A stretch of 64,000 nt of DNA from Adineta steineri (lineage: Eukaryota; Rotifera; Eurotatoria; Adinetida; Adinetidae). Below, piece after piece: positions 40,801 through 54,695 of this stretch. The notes under the pieces are model-generated. The model ran no database searches. It was not told the origin of the DNA and was given only the letters and a program-made list of their open reading frames with translations. The stretch spans positions 973,526-1,037,525 of the forward strand of contig CAJNOI010000006.1 of assembly GCA_905250115.1 (NCBI GenBank). The letters are read 5' to 3'. Position 1 is the stretch's first letter, and every line of letters begins with the position of its first letter. Made by a program: the position numbers and the translations under genes.

Positions 40801-43800
40801 CGTTCTATGATAAATAGGTAAATAACTAAATTCTAGTCGATTATATAGATATGTAAGGATAATAAAGAATCCATAGTTTCGATGACGAATGTAGTAAATA
40901 TTTCATTTTGATCCTATCGGACGGACTAAAGAAGAATACGTCGATAGAGAGAAAGACAAAATAAATGATTTTGTTTATTTCCGAATAGTTATCCGTCGAA
41001 CATTGTTTCCATGGTAATACACTAAACATATTTCACTTAAAATACATAACAAGTATTGATTTTTTGGTTAGATTAGATGACAAAATAATTTCTTTTTTAT
41101 GAAATTTAATTAAAAAAAAAAGTATCGATGATTAGATTAAACAATAATTGAATTCAATATCAATTTTGAAAGATATTATTAAAAAGATAAAAATCAAGTC
41201 ATAAGATATGATTAAAAAAATATGAAATTTTTCGTAGTAATACGAAATCATTTATAAATGTATACGAGCATTCATCTTCATCAAACTAACACAATATAAA
41301 ATTTTTAGTTTTTCTGTATACAAGAAATTATCTTTCCTTCCTATTATTTACAACATAACCTAATCATCTATCTTCCTAAATTATATGTATGTACATTCAC
41401 ATAAATATTGCTTTATGTCTTGTTACATCCTAATAGCCAACATAATATTAGCATATCCGGGAACAACATCTGTAATTGTATATTGATTTTCCACTTGATG
41501 AAACGATTTTCTCCTGGACTGCATTGATGTAACATAGCTAATGAAGAATATTCTGTTATTCAGGTGTAAGAAAAAAAAAGTGTCTAAATAATTAATAGTT
41601 AATATTTCATTGAACATTACATGTCGTTTTTTCTTAATCCATTTTATTCCGCATATTTATCAAATTATTTTACTCTTCATATCAGGACAACATGTAGAAG
41701 AATAAGATGATCATTTATTATAAACAAAAGATAACCTATGATTGTTATAGATCTATTGTCTAACATGTAGATTTGCTTTATCTTTTGATTTATTTCTTAT
41801 AATTATATTCTGTTGTCTATTACATAATTAATGAAATCTCAAAATCTGTTAATCAAATTACGGATATTATTCCGTCGAAGAGTTAATAATAAACTATTTA
41901 ATGTCATCATTCAAAGATTAAAAAGAAATGAAACTTGAAGTAAGACGGTATTAATAAAAAAATCATGTTTTTTTTACACTTGTTGAATAATGTTTAATTG
42001 AAAAAATGATTAGTTTATACTATAAATAGAAAAAATAAAATAAAATTGACCCTTATTTAAAAATCCTTTTTTGTAATTAATTAATTTATACAAAGAATGA
42101 ATCATCTTTATTGCATTTTTCTATCAATATAAACAAATATTACAAAAATATTGAAACCATTAAATCATATTTTTCGACATTTTGATACTAATATCATTTC
42201 TACATGACAATATGTCATCATTCTATTGTTACTTATGAAAATATCAATCGAAAGAAAAACAGTTTATTACCAGCTGTCGATAATAAAACATTTCAATATA
42301 ATATATATAAAAAGAAAATCTATTTCAATACATAAATCAAACCCAAATTGAATATTAAAATTTTCTATTATTAGAATAGAACAAAACTGAAACTATTCAA
42401 TTCAAAGAATAGAATAATCTAAATATATATTCACATTTTATATATAAAATTAAATATAACTACTTAGTATTCCATTAACAGTCTTTATAATAATCATTTC
42501 ATTTGTCTTAAAAGACATTTACTTAACATTCTTGAAAAAAAATTTATGATTTATTTTTGGGACAAAAAGAAAAAGAGACAAACGATTCTGTAAATAAAAC
42601 ATTTTCAAATATTAATAATGCTGTAAATTATAATATCCTATCATTTACATTTTTAATATCAACTTGACATAAATATACTCTTGAACATTTATTTAATAAC
42701 TATATCCTATATAATAAAAAAAAACAAAATGAATATGTTTACACAACTCTTAAATGTTCATGGAGCGATAAATGAAGAAAAATTTCTTTTTTTTCAAATT
42801 CAATGAATAATTTTGATAAAAAGGATGTGTCTTTTCTTTTACGCTTGAATGATTAACATGAAATCCTACTTAAATATCCAATAAATAAATATTCTTAGTT
42901 TAAGTAGCATAACACATAGGTATTAAATATATTTATTCTTCATACATACATGGCAAGTGGTCAGAACCAATGAAGTCAATCCACTCAAATAAAGCTCTTC
43001 ATACATACATACATTAAATATATTTCTCATGTCAATGAATTCATTGTAAAAATTTTATCAATATCGATATATACATATATACATATTAGAAATATTTTAT
43101 TAGAATTTTTAATTAAAAAAAAAGAATAATTTTAAATATAGAAAATTTTTTTTCTTTTTTTATTAAAATAGAAATAATTGTTTTACTTCTTTCTTCTATA
43201 TATTCGACTCACTTTCTCTAATTATTCATTGGTTATGACTATAGGACAAGAAGCACATTATAGAACAAAAAGTATAGCGCCATCACCAATTGCTTCGTTC
43301 TTTCTTTGCGCTCGGTCGACAGCGGTGATGACTAGAGATAGTTAACGACAACGAAGAAAAAAACTGCCCGCCAGCTCGACCGAGGCTCTCCGTCTGATTT
43401 ATTAGACATCTTCTCATTCCCCTCTTTTTCTTTCTGTTCTTCTCACTCGTTCTTCTCGTTGACTAGAGCAACTATTTTCATCATTGTTGTTAATATAATA
43501 ATAATAATATTATTTTCGAGAATAGTCTCTTCTCTCCCTCTCACTCTCTCTCTCTATCTCCCCTCTCCCCTTTCCCTCTCTCTCTCTCTGGATAATATTA
43601 CTTTTTTCCATACAGGCTAACTCATATATATATACATAGTCTTCTAATTATTCAACTCATACGATTGGACAAGAATAAACAAAGACGGTTTAACTATATG
43701 GGTGACATTATACACATCTTTATTCAGTCTGTTCTCTTATTTTTTTTCCTTAACCATCACTCACTCATAGGCATTGGCGCGCATATATACAATCACTAAG

Positions 43801-44512
43801 AAGTGAATATGCAGGAAAAGAGAAGAAGAAGAAGAAGAAATTCACTTCTTCGTCTTGTTCGTTTTCATTTTTCGAATATATTAGCAGGGCACGCAAAAAG
43901 AACGAGAGACAGAGAATTGTAATAAAAGAATGTGATCGAAGTTTTTTTTTGTGTCCTGCTCATAGATGATTAAAACTCAAGATAATTAGTTTGTTCTTGT
44001 TTTATACATTTACTTATTTCTTCATTAGACATCAACATTGATATGATCAATGAAAGGTAATAGTAACTTATAAAACGAAAAAAAACCCGTTAATCTCTTT
44101 TTAATTATTATTTCTTGTTCCATTGAAAAAAAAAGAAAGAAAAGAAAACCCATTCGATTTTCTTTTTGCTTTTATGGAAAGAGATGAGAAATATTAAAAG
44201 ACAAAAAAATCCGAGCAATGAAGGTAAGCGAACCAAAGTAGATTACTTTTTGATTCTTATATATATATATGTATACATATCCGTGCCAATACGGTTAGAT
44301 CCACATATATATATATATGAGATGGCAATTAAACTTGGCCTATCTCTCTTTTCTCTATTCTCACATAACTCTGCCTCTCTTTATATATATATATATATAT
44401 TCGAATATGCAAATCGAGCGCGAATAAACGAGACTCATATTCATGTTAATCGCCGATTACTGAAACACTGAAATCATATTTCTTCTTTTTCTAGACATTT
44501 ATAGATATTTCT
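40801..44512. other. 3.7 kb gene-free region upstream of HMBOX1
   Basis: The longest stretch without a supported gene. A minus-strand exon-like piece at about 41423-41539 (ending VVPGYANIMLAIRM) is the only hint of coding. A less AT-rich patch at about 43300-43400 contains inverted 9-mers CTCGGTCGA/TCGACCGAG. The CT-rich tract at 43530-43590 and AT tracts at 44262-44400 follow. The HMBOX1 promoter and 5' UTR exon(s) probably lie within 43.2-44.5 kb; a TTTTTCTAG acceptor-like site ends near 44494. Confidence 0.5.
43530..43590. repeat. CT-rich microsatellite
   Basis: Polypyrimidine (CT)n/(CCCT)n tract on the plus strand, about 900 nt upstream of the HMBOX1 start codon. Similar GA/CT tracts act as GAGA-type elements in some animals; here only the composition is seen. 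Confidence 0.8.
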
Positions 44513-46845
44513 ATGATGACGATGGAAGCATCATCGAATAGTCGAGATGGATTATCATCATCATCAACAACAACGACAACATCATTACAGTTATCTGTTG
44601 AACAGTGGGAATTATTAAGACGTTTACGTAATAGTCATTTAACAAAATTACAAATAATTCGAGCTTATGATGAACTAGATCGACTTGATCGTGAACTCGG
44701 AAATCTATTTAATAGTGCGCCTCCTCTTCCTCCACCACTCACTCTTCCATCATCAGCATCAACATCATCATCATCATCATCATCTACAGTTGTTCCTCCA
44801 ACTGATCCGGTATCACCATCGACAATTAATTCTCAACAAACATCTCCACCATCATCTGTATTAAATAATAATAATAAAAGACCACATAGTCATATAACTA
44901 ATGGATTACCACCTGTAAGAACAACGAATGGTTATCATTCATCACATACTTATCATCCAACATCATCATCATCATCAACTTCATCAAATACTAGTGTTCG
45001 ACCAGCAAGAAATAGTGTTCATGAAATAAATTCAACTCCATCGAATCAACATGAAACAATCAATCAAAATGATCTTGAAGAAGAAGCTCGAGAATTACAA
45101 GAATTACTTGCGTATGTTTTCCTATATTTTTTTACATGATATTAATTAGAGTATTAGTTTACTAATTATTAAATAATTGAAGCGTAACTAATATTTATCA
45201 ACGAGAAAAAAACAACAAAATCATATAAAATTTTTTCAAAAAAATGAGTATCTTTAAGAAGGATATTTTTTTAAAACTTAACATTTGAATTTATTATCAT
45301 GAATTGTAAAACAAAGCAAGTGTTTTTTTATTTTCTTTTTAGTAAAGGTGATATAGCTATTCACAATGAAATCTCTGTTTTTGTTTATCGTTATGATCTT
45401 AAACAATCTCAAATAGCTCGAATGGCAGGTTAGATAGATTTCACTTTTTTTTGTTCTTCATTGAATAAAATCAAAAAAACCGTTTAATAAATTAATTATA
45501 TTTTATACTTATTTAAGCTGTTAATCAAGCATATGTATCGAAATTTTTACGCGGTGATTTATTTGATTTATCGGAGAATGGTCGAATGGCTATATGTCGA
45601 TGGTATATAAGATATAAAAAAATTGTTCAATCAATGGGTAAATAAAAAGAAATACTCATTTTTATCAATTATTTTTCTCATTAAATATTTATTCGATCGA
45701 TAAAGCGAACATTAGTGATCATTAAAAAAGAAAAAAAATATGAGTATTTATCTTTAACTGATTATATGTACATTATGAATCGAATTTGTTTTTAATTAGC
45801 AATTTATACATATATAGAAATGAAAACGATTTTATATATATATATATATGTGTGTTCATTGAATGTTAAAAATGAAGGAAAGACAAATGTCGTATTATAA
45901 TGAGATTTATAAACATTATCATTTTATTTATAGTTTTAAAATTTGATTTTTAAAGAAAAGAAAAGTTAAATGATAGAAAAATTTTGTTATTATTATTTAG
46001 GTGGTGCTCAACCATCTGCGGAATTATTAACGAATTTAACATCATCATGTGAAACATCAACGAAAGTACCACGTCTTGCTGAATCTCAAACGAATAATAA
46101 TCTATCACCTGTTTCATTTGATACACCGAAACGTACTCGATTTACTTTTCGACCTGAACATCTTGATGTAAGATTTACAAAAACAAAAACAATAATAATG
46201 AATTTCTTTGTTTAGATACTTGAAAAAGCTTTTATTGATAATCCATATCCTGATCCACGTCGTCGTGAAGATATAGCTCGAATATGTAATGAAGCACGGA
46301 CTCGTATTGATGGTACAAATGAATTATTAAATGAACGTGATCGTGTAACAGATGCTATTGTAACACATTGGTTTCAAAATAAACGAAAAATGGCTAAAAG
46401 TCAACGAGGTTTGTATATATCTCTACATCAATTATCTAGAAAATTTCATCTTTTCATCATTTTGTTTTTAGTATCAATACAAGAAGATTCAATTCCATTG
46501 AATATTTCAAATAGTAATAATAATCATTCATCCGCAATGTCAATGAATGATTATGAAAATACAAATGGTGATGATGATATGCATATTAATCATCATCAAC
46601 AACAAAAATCAACTATACCTGTTGTTGATATTGATTGTTTTGATACACCAGCATCATTACTTGATCCACAAATGGCTGCTTATCGAGCTATAATGAGTCG
46701 TATGGTACCGTTTGCAAATAATATGAATGGGAATAGTTCACCTAGACGTTTTGTTAAACAAGAACCGATTTTAAATCAAGATGATTCAAGTCATGGTGAT
46801 GAATCAAACTCTCAATCACCATTAAACGATCATTTATCACCGTGA
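44513..46845 (+). CDS. HMBOX1: HMBOX1 / HOT1-like homeobox protein
   Basis: Six exons: 44513-45111, 45343-45428, 45518-45637, 46001-46167, 46216-46408, 46472-46845. The N-terminal helix motif LSVEQWELLRRLRNSHLTK and DELDRLDRELG match HMBOX1, followed by a Ser/Thr/Pro-rich linker. A POU-like/HNF1-type domain comes next (LEEEARELQELLAKGDI, LKQSQIARMAAVNQAYVSKF, NGRMAICRWY). The atypical homeodomain has the extended loop of the family (RTRFTFRPEHLDILEKAF, then PDPRRREDIARICNEARTR, ERDRVTDAIVTHWFQNKRK). HMBOX1 (HOT1) binds double-stranded telomeric repeats and acts in transcription in vertebrates. The tail is acidic, with a KQEP SUMO-like site. The recognition helix differs from the vertebrate VYNWFANRRKE. 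Confidence 0.93.
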
Positions 46846-47477
46846 AATAATGCTAAATGAATCGAAATCTTTATATATATATATACATGTATGCATAGAA
46901 ATTTATTCTTGTTTATTCTAGTCTTTGTCTGTATCTGTGTAATGTATTCACATACATTCCTTTCTTGTCTTCTTTTCTTTTTTTGAATATAAAAATATAA
47001 TAAGAACAATTTACTTCGATAGGATGGAATATAAATATAATAATTGTGATTATTAATAAAATCAATAAGGGATTGAAGAAGGAGGGGAAGAAGAAAAAAT
47101 ATTTAATTAGATTTTTCAATCAGAAATAATTGTTTTATGATAAATTATCGTTTAGATTTTTTCTATTCAATCTGTCGATTTTATTTTATTATCCAAGGTT
47201 ATTGTGGAAAAGAAAAGATTAATAGCAAATATATTATATAATATCATAATTTACATAATAAATCTTAGAAAATAAATTTTATTAATTCAGTTTCATTCGA
47301 GATTTTAATGAGTTGGGTTTCAAAATCCAACAATATTATTAAACATAAGAAGATAAAAAAAAGATCTGACATAGAAAGAGAAATAAAGTCAAGGTTAGCA
47401 ATAAACAATATACATATCTGAAAAATAACTTATACTTTGGAGTTTTTTTTCTTAAAATAATTGTCGATAGTTCCATT
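46846..47477. other. Convergent 3' intergenic region
   Basis: Between the stops of HMBOX1 (plus) and MUTYH (minus). AT-rich; no gene seen. Confidence 0.6.
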
Positions 47478-49339
47478 CTAGAAGAAAGAAAAAATAGTAA
47501 TGAATAATTCAGCCTTTTTTCTTGATTTTACTTTTTTTCCATTTGATGTTTTTAATTTAATTTGAGGTAAAGCAACATTAAATACCTGAAAAAGAAAATT
47601 TTTTACTAAAAAATAAAATAATATTCGAACTTTTTTCATAGCTGTTGATATAGCTGATGTTTGAACTTGTTCTTCATTAAACCATTGCATTGATGTTGAA
47701 GGTATTAATACATCATTTTGTTCACAATGTGTATAATAGATAATATATTGCTTATCAATATGAGAAAAAAGATGACGACACTAATGAATGAAAAAAAATA
47801 ATTTTAACTCATAAATTAAATTTTTTAAGATTACTTGTCCCGCTAATTTAATATTATTAATACTAGGTATTGTATCTATTGTTGGCATTTGTTGAATTTC
47901 TTCGATAATATAGGTTTTTCGTTTTTGTTCATTCATTTGATCCAGATGATTTTTGGAAGAACTTATTTCTAAGAATGACCAAAGACCAGATAGAAGATTT
48001 GATTGTTTTTGTTTGATCATTAAGAATTCAAGTTTTGGTGTTAAACGATAAATAATAAGAATAAATGATGTTTCTTCTCGTTGTTTCGTTTTACTTTTTT
48101 TTCGTGGATAATGTTCAACAAGCGAACGATTCGTATCAACATCACTTGATTTTAAACAAAATGAACAATTTGCCGAACATTGTTCAATATCAAGAATAGA
48201 TTCGATTTCTTTCTATAATAATTAAAACAATTATTAATCAATACGACTTTTTAACTATAATCTACTTGTTGTTGATATGCTAAGCATTGATTTTGAACCG
48301 GACATTCATTACATTTAGGTTTTTGTGGTGTGCAAACTGTTGCACCTAATTCCATAAGACTTTGATTAAAATCACCTGGTCTTTCTGGACATACGACATC
48401 AGTTGCTAAAGACCTATATTTAATCAGTATTAAAAAAACTAATAAGACAAAAAAAAAGTATTTTGCTTTATAATACCATAGAAAATCAGTTGTAGATTTT
48501 TTCTTTAAATCACTACCAATACATCGCATTCGAGATAAAACACGAATGACATTACCATCAAGAATTGGATTTGCCTATAAAAACAAATTGATATTATTCG
48601 GAAAAGCAAAAAAAAATCAAATAAGAAAACCTGATTAAATGCTATAGAACTAACAGCACCAGCTGTATATCGACCTACACCAGGTAATCGATTGATCATT
48701 GTTTCTAATTCATTTGGAAATTCACCATTATATTCATTAATAATCTGTTTAAAATAGATTAAATTTTAATTAAATAAAATAATTTGTTTTATATATATTT
48801 ACCAATTGAGCACATTTATATAAATTTCGTGCTCGATTGTAATAACCAAGACCTAAATGAAAAAAATAAGACCAATAAAAAATACTATCAATTATAATAC
48901 CCGCCCAACACTTAAGAATATCCTAGAGAATTCATATGCATAATAATAATAATCGAAAATAAAGGATTAACTTACATCTTCAGAAGCTTCAGCTAATGAT
49001 TTAATATTTGGCCATTGCTAAATATATTATGAGATAAAAATAAACGAAAAAGATTTTCAATATGTTCTATCTACTTTCATCCATGTTTCATAGTATCGAA
49101 TTACAGTTGCTACTTGAGTTTGTTGAAGCATTAATTCCGAAACAAGTACTTGAAATACAAAATAGATAAAGCGAATAAAAATATTATTTTATTCTATATA
49201 AACCTCGATAAGCAACAATATTTGTATCAATATCATGCCAATCTCGCCATGGTAATTTTCGTTTATGAATATCGTACCATGCTAATAATGAACGACGAAA
49301 AATTGATATTTCTTCTGTTGAAAAACGATGACGATTCAT
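47478..49339 (-). CDS. MUTYH: MUTYH, adenine DNA glycosylase (A:8-oxoG repair)
   Basis: Eleven exons join in frame: 49339-49204, 49148-49075, 49017-48976, 48922-48901, 48852-48803, 48744-48631, 48574-48477, 48413-48266, 48212-47835, 47780-47631, 47585-47478. Signatures are RKLPWRDW, ELMLQQTQV, WAGLGYYNRARN and the helix-hairpin-helix LPGVGRYTAGAV with catalytic Asp in NPILDGNV. A complete 4Fe-4S loop is present, Cys-X6-Cys-X2-Cys-X5-Cys (CTPQKPKCNECPVQNQC). The C-terminal NUDIX-like 8-oxoG recognition domain follows (FLMIKQKQSNLLSGLWSFLE). It removes adenine opposite 8-oxoguanine in nucleus and mitochondria. The PCNA-binding region was not identified with confidence. One exon is only 22 nt. 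Confidence 0.96.
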
Positions 49340-49829
49340 TAGTATCTATAAATATAATCTAGTAGAATAAATTATTAAGTAATTGAAATGTTTTTAATAG
49401 CAACTAATTCAGATCGAATTGACCTTCAATAACTATTAGTATAGAGTTGATTGCTTCCGGAATCAATTCTATTAATCGAATCAACTTCGTTAAAGCTCAA
49501 AAATTCTAAATCATACTGCAATATATTATTCCTTATAGACTAAAATCGAAATAATATCGATTATTTTAATCAAATTATCATTATTATCTATTATATTTTC
49601 TTATCTTTTTAAAAGTGAATCATGCAAATAAAATCATACAAAAGAATACACATCAATATATCAGTAATAGTATAAAATGCGAAAATAGATTAACAGTTAA
49701 GAAAAAAAAGAAGAATCATTCATGCCGATTTGACTAGTCAATGTTTACAAATAAAAATTTAATTAGAGAAAAAAATGCAACAAATAAAAAGAAATTGATC
49801 GTTTTTTTGAACATATTAAGAAAAAAGAA
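49340..49829. other. Intergenic between MUTYH and ANKFY1
   Basis: Both flanking genes are on the minus strand. AT-rich; it presumably holds the MUTYH promoter and ANKFY1 3' UTR. No ORF supported. Confidence 0.6.
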
Positions 49830-52800
49830 TCAACGAGCAGCCATTACACCAAGAGTTAATACATCATTGCACAATTGACATACTCTTACAGGTTTTTGTA
49901 AATTAAATTTCATTATTGGTAATTCATTCACAGAACATCGTTTACATAAAACTCGACCACAATGTCGACTAAATTAAAAAAAATATTAAAATTAATTTAA
50001 TTTATTTTTACGAACCAATGATGTCTTCGATTTGTGATTGTAAATTTCATTCCACATTCTAAACAAGTTTCACCTTCACCCCATGGTGGTTCACGTGTAA
50101 TTATATCTAATTAATAATAATAGATTAAATACTAAAATAAATTTGAAAAAAAAGACTTACCAAGAATATTAACAAGTAAAGCTCGACTTGCTGCAGGTAT
50201 AGTAAATATCGATAATGAATCATTATTACAAATACTTAAATTAGCACCTGCTGTTACAAGTGCACGACATAATTGACCTTGACCATTTTTATAAGCCAAT
50301 ATAAGAGCTATATTATAATATTTATGTTGAAAAAAAAAATATCAAACGAAAAATAAATTCACCTGTATTCCCTTGACTATCTTGAATATCAAGTGGAAAT
50401 GTTGAATGATGTTTTAATAAAATTTCAAAAATAGCTTGTGTATTATTTTTACAAAATGCAGCTAAAACATGTAGACAATTCATTCCCCTAGAAAAAAGAT
50501 ATATATATTTTTTCTCAATCCCAAAAGATTCTCTTACTTAGCATTCAATGTTAATACATCAACATCTGATTCTGCTAATAAACAGCGGACTACATCTATG
50601 TGACCATTCTGTATTGCTAAATGAAGTGCTATATAAAATAAAAAGAATTAAAAAATAAGATCACAAAATTTTTATTCCAACCAGTATTTTGGTTTGCATC
50701 AACTAAATTAGCTTGAATATGATTTTCTAGAAGAATACCACAGATAACAGCGCGATTATTTTCTGCTGCGATATGTAAAGCTGATCGACGATTAGCTGTA
50801 ACATCATTAATACTAGCACCTGCAAGTATCTAAATTAAAATATGAAATAAGACAAAGTTTTTCCAAAACAAAACAAATATTTTACTAAATTTCGAAGAAT
50901 AATTTCACTTCCTGTTTGTACACTTAAATGAAGTGGTGTAAATTGACTAGCATCTTGTATACGATTATTAACATTAACACGAACCGTAAGAAGAAATAGA
51001 ACACTTTCAATATCACCATTTTGCACGGCTATATGAAGAAAATTCCGACCTTTATTATCAAGCTGTATAGAAAGAAATTCAATAGATTTTTTTATATTAA
51101 AATTTCCATATTATTAAACTACTTGTTCAGCTGCTCGTGGTTCACGATTTAATATAAGATTTGCAGCTTCATTATTTTTTGCTGCCATTGAACAAGCAAA
51201 TGGCGTTTGATTCTGTTTATTACGTATTGATAAATCTAAATTCGGTGCACCAATTAATAAATTTATTATAGTTGTATGTTGATTAATAATAGCAACATGA
51301 AGTGGAGTATTAGCTTCTGCATCCTAAAAAATAGATTCATAATAAATTCAATTAAAAACTTTTTGAAATAACACTTTTTTATTTATATCCGCATGATTTT
51401 CAATTAATGCTGACACAACTCGATCGAGACCCCATTGAGAAGCTAAAATTCAATGAAAAATAAAAAGAATTGAATTTCGCTTGTTTTTAAATATACCAAG
51501 ATGTAAAGGACTTTCAAGAGTTTTACATATCTCAGGTGTTTCACCATTAACACCAGGTTGACGAGGAGAATTAATGTCACAACCACTAAAAAAAACACGA
51601 AAGGATAATATAAAATTGTAATTTTCAAATACATGATATACCTTTTAATAAGAAAACAAGCAACACTTTCATTATTTTCATCAATAGCTCGATGTAAGAG
51701 TGTTTGTCGACAATTATCTGGTCCATCTGACCATCTAAAATACAAAAAATTAATTTTATTTTCATTCATTATCACAACGATAAGTCTTGTTTTACAAATA
51801 AACTTACTGTGTACTATCACAAGAAAATTTCACCAGTATTGCAGCAATATCTTCTTGACCTGAATCTAATGCATTCCATAAGACACTATTTCCATTTTCA
51901 TCCATGACATTTATATTTGCACCATTACGACAAAGTGCTTCAACAACAGCTGGTAAATGATGTTTAACAGCAAGTTGTATTGGTGTTAGACCATGTGTTT
52001 TTTCATTAACATCTACACCTTGTTCAAGTAAAAATAAAGCTGCTGGCATATTTTGTTTACTAATTGCTTGTGCTAATAATGGTGTTTGTTCAGAATCTTT
52101 TATATCTAATTGTGCATGACGAATTTGTAATAATTGTTTCGATATTGTTAACATATTCATCCAAAGTGTTAATGAAAAACCACTTTGACCATTTTCATCT
52201 TGAATATTAAAATTTGGTTTTAAAATTTCATCCGATATTTTATCACGAAATTGAATAAAAATTGCAAGTATATGTTCTTGTGATGCATAAACAGCACGAT
52301 GAATTGATGTTTGAAGGCCAACAGTAGAATTTTGTTCATTATTATTATTATTGAATGCTGATGATTTACGTGTTTGAATATTTGGATTTGCTTTATTTTC
52401 AAGTAAAGCATTTGTAAATTGTTCTAAACCAAATTGTGATGTTAAATGTAAAGCTGTTTCACCTTGATTATTAACATGATTGATATTAGCACCTTTTTTT
52501 ATTAGATAAAGACCAGCTTGTTGATAATGATGACGAGCACATTTATGTAAGAGGGATTCATTTGCTGTCGATGATGGATCAATTGCATTAACACTAGCAC
52601 CACGAGTAACAAGTAAACTTGCAAATGATTCTTGATTAAAATCTGAATCTAAATATAAGAAGCTATACTTAAAATTTGATAGTAACAAAATTTGTTCTTC
52701 ATGTATATTAACGCTAATACTACATATAAAAAAAATCAGCTTCTTTGTTATCACGAAATCTTTCTTATCAGATCTAGACATATACATCTAAATTGTGTAG

Positions 52801-54695
52801 GACGTTTTTGCCTAAATAAAGAAAAACGTTCTTATCTAATGAATCGTTTTACATCATATTTTTCCATCGATTCAAAGTTAAAATATCAAAACAGTACTAG
52901 GCAAGGTCAAAAATAAGATGTTGTCAATATTATTATGATATGTAAACTCTCTGATTGAGTTTGAATGCATGTCTAATTGAACTAGAACATTCTTGTGCCG
53001 ATAAATAGCAATCGTACTTGATGATTCCTATCTTATATAGTAATATTCAACTAAATAACAGATTTTAAAATTTGTATTTATTATGAAACCAAAACTCTAG
53101 TTGAGAATATTAAAAAAAACTTACGCATTTGTTCAGCTTGTTGAAGTGCCAGCCAGAGAGGTACATGATCATCTTTATTTCTATCATCTAAAGATAATTT
53201 TGGTGCTTTTAATAATTCTCGAAAAACATGAATATTATCAGCAAGTATTGCTCTATGAAGACAATTATTTCCTTGAGTATCTTTCTTCTGTGTATCAGCA
53301 CCATATTCAAGCATAAGTTGTGCTACACGACACATGCCAACCATAACATCTGATAATAATTCAGCTGGATTAAGACCACTTAATAGATGTAATGGTGTTT
53401 CACGTGCAACATTTGTTTGATGATCAAGTTTACATGAATGTTTTATAAGAAATGTTGCTGAATGTTCATCACCTAATGAAATTAATTAAATGAATATTTT
53501 TTTTATTTTTTCTATTTTTCTTTATTACCTCGTTTAATAGCTAAATGAAGTAATGTTCGATTTTCCGCATCAATATGATTAATATCTGCTTTATGTTGTA
53601 CAAGATTTTCTGCCATACTATCTTGTTTTGTTTTTAATGCTAATTCAAGTGCTAATTCACCATGATCGTCAAGTTCATTAACACGTACATCTAACTAAAA
53701 GATAGAAAAAAAATTTTGTTTTTCGTCTTCATTTGATCTATCTTACGTCTGCATCATTGTCAATTAAGTAAAGAAATAGTACGTCTTCACGTTTCATGCG
53801 TATAGCTTGATGAAGTGAATATTTTGTTTTTTGTTTAAATAATTTATATGTCATTGGAGCAGGTAAATGTTGAAAATCCTCACTTGTAAAATCATTCTAT
53901 AACAAAAATAATAATTCTATATATTTATAAATTTAAAAGATATTCAATTAACCCAATGTGTACTAATTAATTGACTGCAATGTGTTTGTAAAACTTGTGC
54001 ACCAATTTCTTCTGCAACTTTATAAAATTTTAAACAATTTCGAACTGTTATAACTGATACTAATGCTACTTCACATCTAAATTCAAATGTAAAATTCGTG
54101 TTCGTTTTTTCTAATACAAAATAATGCTAATCTCTACAAACTGATCAATTAATTCTTTTAATTCAAAACGTTTAGCTGTTGTCATTAAACTTAATAGAAA
54201 ATCTTCATTTTGTTTTTCAGCTATTTCATCTGAATAAACCCATTTAATCAATTGAAAACCAACATCATATGGAATATCTAATAGAATAAATAAAATAAAA
54301 CCCACAAGAAAGTTTTTCATACCAGATAAATTAAGATCAGGTGCATCACCTAATTCTTGTGGTTCCCATTTAAGACTACGTGCTGCTAAAATAAATCGAT
54401 GACCATATAAAGTCTCACCATCAAGTTTAATTGTAATATCACTATTAATAAAAATAAATTCAAAATTTTTACTTTATTTATCATACCTATAAAGTTCTCG
54501 ATTAAATAAATCAGCGACAATTTTAAGTAAACGACAAACAAAAGAATTCTGATCAAGTTTTGTTGTTGAATTTAGAACATTAAAATTTCGTTCTAATGTT
54601 TTATGACGTTGTTGAAGTTTAACATATTCTTCACGAAGTAGAACAAGATGTTGTTGCAATTTAACAACTTCACTTTGATTATCACTATTGCTCAT
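49830..54695 (-). CDS. ANKFY1: ANKFY1 / Rabankyrin-5 (BTB, ankyrin repeats, FYVE; Rab5 effector)
   Basis: A long multi-exon minus-strand gene. The start exon is 54695-54487, with a short coiled coil (KLQQHLVLLREEYVKLQQRH). The BTB domain is at 54441-54100 (SDITIKLDGETLYGHRFILAARS). About 20 ankyrin repeats run to about 50160 (GETALHLTSQFG, NNCLHRAILADN, LTPIQLAVKHHLPAVVEAL, TLLHRAIDENNESVACFLI, FTPLHLSVQTGSEIILRNL). The C-terminal FYVE zinc finger has the PI3P-binding RRHHCRHCGR core created across the last intron, then VRVCQLC and a tail ending GVMAAR. All family domains are in order and no break was seen. The protein is recruited to early endosomes by Rab5 and PI3P and promotes macropinocytosis and endosome fusion. 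Confidence 0.95.

Noticed and set aside
44166..44471. 101-codon plus ORF before HMBOX1
   Set aside because: Contains translated AT repeats (YIYIYIY) and has no family resemblance; likely 5' UTR or promoter sequence.
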